Assembly (NCBI GenBank): GCA_010365205.1
Contig: JAAFGU010000074.1
Location: forward strand, 1-9,663
Length of the DNA: 9,663 bases
Origin: Aromatoleum sp.
GTDB taxonomy: Bacteria; Pseudomonadota; Gammaproteobacteria; Burkholderiales; Casimicrobiaceae
Reading direction: 5' to 3'
Below, piece after piece: positions 6,731-9,663 of the stretch (position 1 is the stretch's first letter; each line of letters opens with the position of its first letter). The translations under genes and the position numbers were made by a program. The notes below the pieces were generated by a model. That model saw only the letters and a list, made by a program, of their open reading frames with translations, did no database searches and was not told the DNA's origin.

Positions 6731-7855
6731 TCACTTGCGCGGCACGACCGCGCCGTTCTCGCAGACCAGAGTGGCGACGATGATCTCGTCGTCCTTCGGC
6801 ACCGCGAACTCGCCGGTCTTCGCGTTGAGCGACAGCGCGAGGAAGTTGATCACGTTGCGGGCATAAAGCGCGCTCGCGTCGGCCGGAACGGTCGCGGCCA
6901 GCGTCGGGATGCCGACGATCTTGACGCCGTTCTTCACGACGACCTTGTCGAGCTCGGCGCCCTCGACGTTGCCGCCCTGCTCGATCGCCAGGTCGACGAT
7001 CACCGCGCCCGGCTTCATCGCGGCGACGGTCTCGGCCTTGATCAGCTTCGGGGCGGGCCGCCCGGGAATCAGCGCGGTCGTGATCACGATGTCCATCTGC
7101 TTGCAGCGCTCGTGGACGATGCCGGCCTGGCGCGCCATCCATTCGGGCGGCATCGGCCGCGCATAGCCGCCGACACCCTCGGCGATCTTGCGCTCCTCGT
7201 CGTTGGCGTAGGGAACGTCCATCCACTTGCCGCCGAGCGACTCGACCTGGTCCTTCACCGACGGGCGCACGTCGGAGGCCTCGATCACGGCGCCGAGGCG
7301 CTTCGCCGTCGCGATCGCCTGCAGCCCCGCCACTCCGACGCCCATCACCAGCACGCGCGCGGCCTTCACCGTTCCGGCCGCCGTCATCAGCATCGGCATG
7401 AATCTGCCGTATTCGTTGGCGGCGAGGATCACCGCCTTGTACCCGGCGATATTCGCCTGCGACGAAAGCACGTCCATCGCCTGGGCACGCGTGATCCGCG
7501 GCAGCCACTCGAGCGCGCAGCCGGCCACGCCGGCCTGCGCGTACGATTCCACGGCGGCCTTGTCGAAGGGGTTCAGCAGGCCGATCAGCAGCGCGCCCCT
7601 TTTCAACTGAGATGTCTCGGCGCCCGACGGGCCGCGCACCTTGAGCACGATGTCGGCACCGAGTGCCTCGGCGGCGCTGCCGATCCTCGCGCCGGCGGCG
7701 ACATACTGGTCGTCCGGAATGCTCGACGCGGTCCCGGCGCCGCTTTCGACGACGAGCGCGTGCTTGCCGCTCGCGGCGAGCTTTTTGACGGTTTCAGGTG
7801 TCGCGGCGACGCGCGTTTCACCCGGGCGCGTTTCGCGTGGAATGCCGATCAGCAT
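6731..7855 (-). CDS. pntAA: NAD(P) transhydrogenase subunit alpha, part 1 (NAD(H)-binding domain I)
   Basis: This is the soluble cytoplasmic subunit that binds NAD(H) and passes hydride to NADP on PntB. At 374 residues it matches stand-alone domain I proteins of the alanine dehydrogenase/PNT family. The N-terminus MLIGIPRETRPGETRVA is typical. The mobile-loop residues known as R127/Q132/D135 in R. rubrum appear with the same spacing as R120, Q125 and D128 in RITRAQAMDVLSSQ. The Rossmann glycine motif is VMGVGVAGLQA (G172, G174, G177), and the acidic residue closing it is D195 in IEASDVR. Further family blocks are GRPAPKLI and MKPGAVIVDLAIEQGGN. It is not alanine dehydrogenase, because the two membrane subunits follow at once. 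ATG 7855 is preceded by GGGGA with 7-base spacing. First gene of the pnt operon; 123 bp separate it from dmlA. Confidence 0.96.
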   Translation of the reverse strand: MLIGIPRETRPGETRVAATPETVKKLAASGKHALVVESGAGTASSIPDDQYVAAGARIGSAAEALGADIVLKVRGPSGAETSQLKRGALLIGLLNPFDKAAVESYAQAGVAGCALEWLPRITRAQAMDVLSSQANIAGYKAVILAANEYGRFMPMLMTAAGTVKAARVLVMGVGVAGLQAIATAKRLGAVIEASDVRPSVKDQVESLGGKWMDVPYANDEERKIAEGVGGYARPMPPEWMARQAGIVHERCKQMDIVITTALIPGRPAPKLIKAETVAAMKPGAVIVDLAIEQGGNVEGAELDKVVVKNGVKIVGIPTLAATVPADASALYARNVINFLALSLNAKTGEFAVPKDDEIIVATLVCENGAVVPRK

Positions 7856-7899
7856 GGCGGAATCCCCAAAGAGGCGCCGGTCGGCAGGCCGCCGTCCGG

Positions 7900-7928
7900 A
7901 ATTTTCATTTTTCGTAATGCTGCCACAA
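7900..7928 (-). promoter_or_regulatory. Weak candidate promoter for the pnt operon
   Basis: The dmlA-pntAA gap contains the only AT-rich patch nearby (7900-7919). On the minus strand TTGTGG (7923-7928) and AAAATT (7900-7905) are 17 bases apart, matching sigma70 consensus at 3 of 6 positions each. It is placed about 45 bases before the pntAA start. The match is poor; the AT-rich context is the main argument. Confidence 0.25.
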
Positions 7929-7940
7929 ACCGGGGCGCTT

Positions 7941-7961
7941 CGGTTAACCGCCGTGCGGCGG
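7941..7961 (-). terminator. Possible weak stem-loop after dmlA
   Basis: About 17 bases after the dmlA stop there is a short hairpin, ccgcc-gtgc-ggcgg (7948-7961), overlapping a perfect 10-base palindrome cggttaaccg (7941-7950). Only a TTAA follows on the minus strand, so termination would be weak at best. It may partly separate dmlA from the pnt genes. Confidence 0.25.
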
Positions 7962-7978
7962 ACGATGGTGCCGATGCC

Positions 7979-9055
7979 TCAGATGGCCTCAGAAATGGCG
8001 CGGCCGAGCTCCGCCGTGTTCGATCTGCCGCCCATGTCGGGCGTGCGCGGCGCCGACGGGTCGGTCAGCACCGTTTCGATGGCGCGCATCACCGCCGCCG
8101 ACGCATCGGCGTGGCCCAGATGTTCGAGCATCAGCGCCGCGGACCAGATCTGCGCGATCGGATTGGCGACTCCCTTGCCGGCGATGTCCGGCGCCGAGCC
8201 GTGCACCGGCTCGAAAAGCGAAGGATAGACACGCTCCGGATTGATATTCGCCGACGGCGCGATTCCGATCGTTCCGCAGACCGCGGGCCCGAGATCCGAC
8301 AGGATGTCGCCGAACAGATTCGAACCGACCACAACGTCGAATATCTGCGGCCTCGCGACGAAGTGCGCGGTGAGGATGTCGATGTGGTATTGGTCCGTCC
8401 GGATATCGGGATAGCGCGCGGCCATCGCCTTGAAGCGTTCGTCCCAGTAAGGCATCGTGATCGAGATGCCGTTCGATTTGGTCGCCGACGTCACGTGCTT
8501 CGCCGCCCGTGTGCCGGCGAGTTCGAAGGCGAACTGGAGTATCCGGTCCACGCCCTTGCGCGTGAAGACGGACTCCTGGAACACCACCTCGCGCTCGGTG
8601 CCTTCGAACATGCGTCCGCCTACCGACGAATACTCGCCCTCCGTGTTCTCGCGGACGACGACGAAGTCGATGTCGCCCGCCTTGCGGTTCGCCAGCGGCG
8701 TCGGGATGCCGGGCATCAGCCGGCACGGCCGCAGATTCACGTACTGGTCGAAACCACGGCGCCACTGAATCAGCGAACCCCAGAGCGAAACGTGGTCGGG
8801 CACCGTGGCCGGCCAGCCGACTGCGCCGAAGAAGATCGCGTCGTGGTCCTTCAGCTGCGCGAACCAGTCCTCCGGCATCATCCGGCCGTGCTTCGCGTAG
8901 TAATCGCAGCTCCAGTCGAATTCGCGCCAGCCGAAATCGATGCCGAACTTGCGCGCGGCCGCCTCCAGCGCCCGCAGGCCCTCCGGAACGACTTCCTTGC
9001 CGATGCCGTCACCGGGGATGACGGCGATACGATGGCTGCTTCGCGGTGTGGTCAT
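7979..9055 (-). CDS. dmlA: Tartrate dehydrogenase/decarboxylase / D-malate dehydrogenase (TtuC/DmlA type)
   Basis: This cytoplasmic enzyme of the beta-decarboxylating dehydrogenase family (with isopropylmalate and isocitrate dehydrogenases) oxidises D-malate, and often L-tartrate and related acids, giving a decarboxylated keto acid plus NADH. The product is 358 residues, the usual length. The N-terminus IAVIPGDGIGKEV is diagnostic. FGAVGWP (76-82) and the WGSLIQWRR...FDQYVNLRP block (92-110) match DmlA/TtuC rather than LeuB. Catalytic and metal residues visible are R135 and Y142 (VRENTEGEYS), K193 (SATKSNG), D226 (HIDIL), D250 (NLFGD) and D254 (SDLG). The NAD site is FEPVHGSAPDIAGKG (281-295). 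ATG 9055 is preferred over the adjacent GTG 9058 because GAGGAG lies 5 bases before the ATG. A promoter-like pair sits just upstream. It is co-directional with the pnt operon, which could use its NADH. Which of D-malate or tartrate is the physiological substrate cannot be told from sequence; ttuC is an equally valid symbol. Confidence 0.93.
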   Translation of the reverse strand: MTTPRSSHRIAVIPGDGIGKEVVPEGLRALEAAARKFGIDFGWREFDWSCDYYAKHGRMMPEDWFAQLKDHDAIFFGAVGWPATVPDHVSLWGSLIQWRRGFDQYVNLRPCRLMPGIPTPLANRKAGDIDFVVVRENTEGEYSSVGGRMFEGTEREVVFQESVFTRKGVDRILQFAFELAGTRAAKHVTSATKSNGISITMPYWDERFKAMAARYPDIRTDQYHIDILTAHFVARPQIFDVVVGSNLFGDILSDLGPAVCGTIGIAPSANINPERVYPSLFEPVHGSAPDIAGKGVANPIAQIWSAALMLEHLGHADASAAVMRAIETVLTDPSAPRTPDMGGRSNTAELGRAISEAI

Positions 9056-9077
9056 CACGACTCCTCGTCAGACGCGG

Positions 9078-9106
9078 ATTCTAGGTCAAGGTCGCGGCGG
9101 CGCCAA
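9078..9106 (-). promoter_or_regulatory. Sigma70-like promoter of dmlA
   Basis: On the minus strand TTGGCG (9101-9106) and TAGAAT (9078-9083) are separated by exactly 17 bases and match the sigma70 consensus at 4 of 6 and 5 of 6 positions. Transcription would begin near 9071, leaving a short leader of about 16 bases that includes the GAGGAG ribosome binding site (9061-9066) before ATG 9055. Confidence 0.5.
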
Positions 9107-9131
9107 ATCGCGCGCGCCGCCAGTCGCGACC
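9090..9131. repeat. Long interrupted inverted repeat over the dmlA promoter
   Basis: The left arm ggtcgcg-gcggcg (9090-9102) pairs with the right arm cgccgc (9115-9120) plus cgcgacc (9125-9131), with a 4-base bulge on the right side and a 12-base centre. It covers the -35 element of the proposed dmlA promoter, so it could be an operator. No regulator gene is visible in the window, and GC-rich DNA produces such symmetry by chance. Confidence 0.3.
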
Positions 9132-9185
9132 ATCATCCGTCCGTTCGATGGTGCGCGCGGCATCTCCTGCCTAGAGTATCGATGA

Positions 9186-9210
9186 CGACGCGTAAGTGTC
9201 ATCCGCGTCG
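9186..9210. repeat. Inverted repeat upstream of the right-edge gene
   Basis: The arms cgacgcg (9186-9192) and cgcgtcg (9204-9210) are exact reverse complements around an 11-base centre; the symmetry extends by gat/atc if a 2-base bulge is allowed. It lies about 80 bases before the plus-strand gene at 9291 and is a candidate protein-binding site or mRNA hairpin. Confidence 0.25.
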
Positions 9211-9290
9211 ATCGGGTCGCGCCAACAGCGGCGCGGATGAATGAGAACGCCGTTCCCTGTTCACGCTCGTTCAACTTCGGTGGAGGATCC

Positions 9291-9663
9291 ATGATGCTGC
9301 GTCCGGCCTACCTCTTGACGCTTGCCTCGCTTCAGATCGCGTTCGCCATTGGCGCGGTGCCGCCGCTCACGCGGATGCTCAGCGCACAAGTCAGCGCCGC
9401 GGCAATCCACGGCGCAGTGCCGGCGATCGCGCAACTGGCGAGTTGCGCTCTCGCCGCGCTCGGCCTTGCCATCGTGCTGAACTTTCCGGCCATAGCATTG
9501 CTGCGGCATCTGCAGCGCGGAGTGCAACGCTTCCGCGGCGTTCCGAACTGGGCGGTCACCGTCGCGCTTGGCGGTGCGATGATCCTCGTCATGGCGGTCG
9601 CGGCGAGCGCGGCGCGGCCGCTGCTGCCGGTCGACGCTCGTGCGATCGCGACGCTGATCGAGC
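9291..9663 (+). CDS. Unrecognised multi-pass membrane protein, C-terminus cut by window edge
   Basis: The frame opens at ATG ATG (9291/9294) and runs without a stop to the right edge (124 residues). GGAGG lies 4 bases before the first ATG and 7 before the second, so the second may be the one used. Three hydrophobic stretches lie at about residues 5-25, 43-71 and 87-112, separated by a short basic loop (LRHLQRGVQRFRG, 71-83), which indicates an inner-membrane protein. I do not recognise the family, and no catalytic motif can be seen in this part. It is divergent from dmlA and the only convincing plus-strand gene in the window. The strong ribosome binding site and regular hydrophobic pattern support it as real coding sequence. 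Confidence 0.65.
   Translation, partial: MMLRPAYLLTLASLQIAFAIGAVPPLTRMLSAQVSAAAIHGAVPAIAQLASCALAALGLAIVLNFPAIALLRHLQRGVQRFRGVPNWAVTVALGGAMILVMAVAASAARPLLPVDARAIATLIE

Noticed and set aside
6663..7508. A 281-residue minus-strand open frame inside pntAA
   Set aside because: It is an out-of-frame Arg/Gly-rich translation of pntAA, which has every expected transhydrogenase motif in the other frame.
7979..9058. Reading the dehydrogenase as LeuB (3-isopropylmalate dehydrogenase), with a GTG start at 9058
   Set aside because: The FGAVGWP and WGSLIQWRR blocks fit DmlA/TtuC, and no leuC/leuD genes are adjacent. The ribosome binding site is too close to GTG 9058, so ATG 9055 is better.
6692..9244. 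An 850-residue open frame on the plus strand, antisense to pntAB, pntAA and dmlA
   Set aside because: It runs opposite to three well-identified genes. Its translation is rich in Arg, Asp, His and Glu with no recognisable fold. Long antisense frames are expected in GC-rich DNA.
1..9663. Search for tRNA, rRNA, CRISPR arrays, insertion sequences and phage genes
   Set aside because: No repeated spacer pattern, cloverleaf-like sequence, transposase or integrase motif was seen on either strand.

Overview
This is a GC-rich window (about two thirds G+C by eye) from a bacterial chromosome. The three-gene form of the proton-translocating transhydrogenase, a DmlA/TtuC-type dehydrogenase and a TPR-bearing class III cyclase suggest a proteobacterium, most likely Betaproteobacteria/Burkholderiales-like; this assignment is an inference from gene content. 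I see no mobile elements, CRISPR arrays, tRNA or rRNA.

Layout: almost everything lies on the minus strand, read from right to left. At the right edge a plus-strand gene for a small unknown membrane protein (9291 to beyond the edge) diverges from dmlA/ttuC (9055-7979). The ~235 bp between them hold a good sigma70-like promoter for dmlA and two inverted repeats. Downstream of dmlA come pntAA (7855-6731), pntAB (6699-6373) and pntB (6349-4964), tightly spaced as one operon encoding NAD(P)+ transhydrogenase. An 8-bp GC hairpin follows the pntB stop. Next is a membrane-anchored class III adenylate cyclase with a C-terminal TPR region (stop at 3000). Its conserved N-terminus is visible upstream of the first ATG (4823), but no standard start codon lies in frame there. 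After a 41-bp gap comes a family III (CaiB/BaiF) CoA-transferase (2958-1696) resembling succinyl-CoA:glutarate CoA-transferase. It overlaps by 4 bases (GTGA) a long CPBP-family intramembrane protease that runs off the left edge.

Function: the right half is central redox metabolism. Oxidative decarboxylation of D-malate/tartrate-type hydroxyacids yields NADH, and the transhydrogenase next door can convert NADH to NADPH at the expense of the proton gradient. The left half combines cAMP signalling, acyl-CoA chemistry and membrane proteolysis with no obvious common pathway. I do not see a clearly new multi-gene system. The most interesting observations are the missing cyclase start (possible frameshift at a six-base homopolymer), a 9-bp perfect hairpin holding the CoA-transferase ATG in its loop, and translational coupling of that enzyme to an intramembrane protease.
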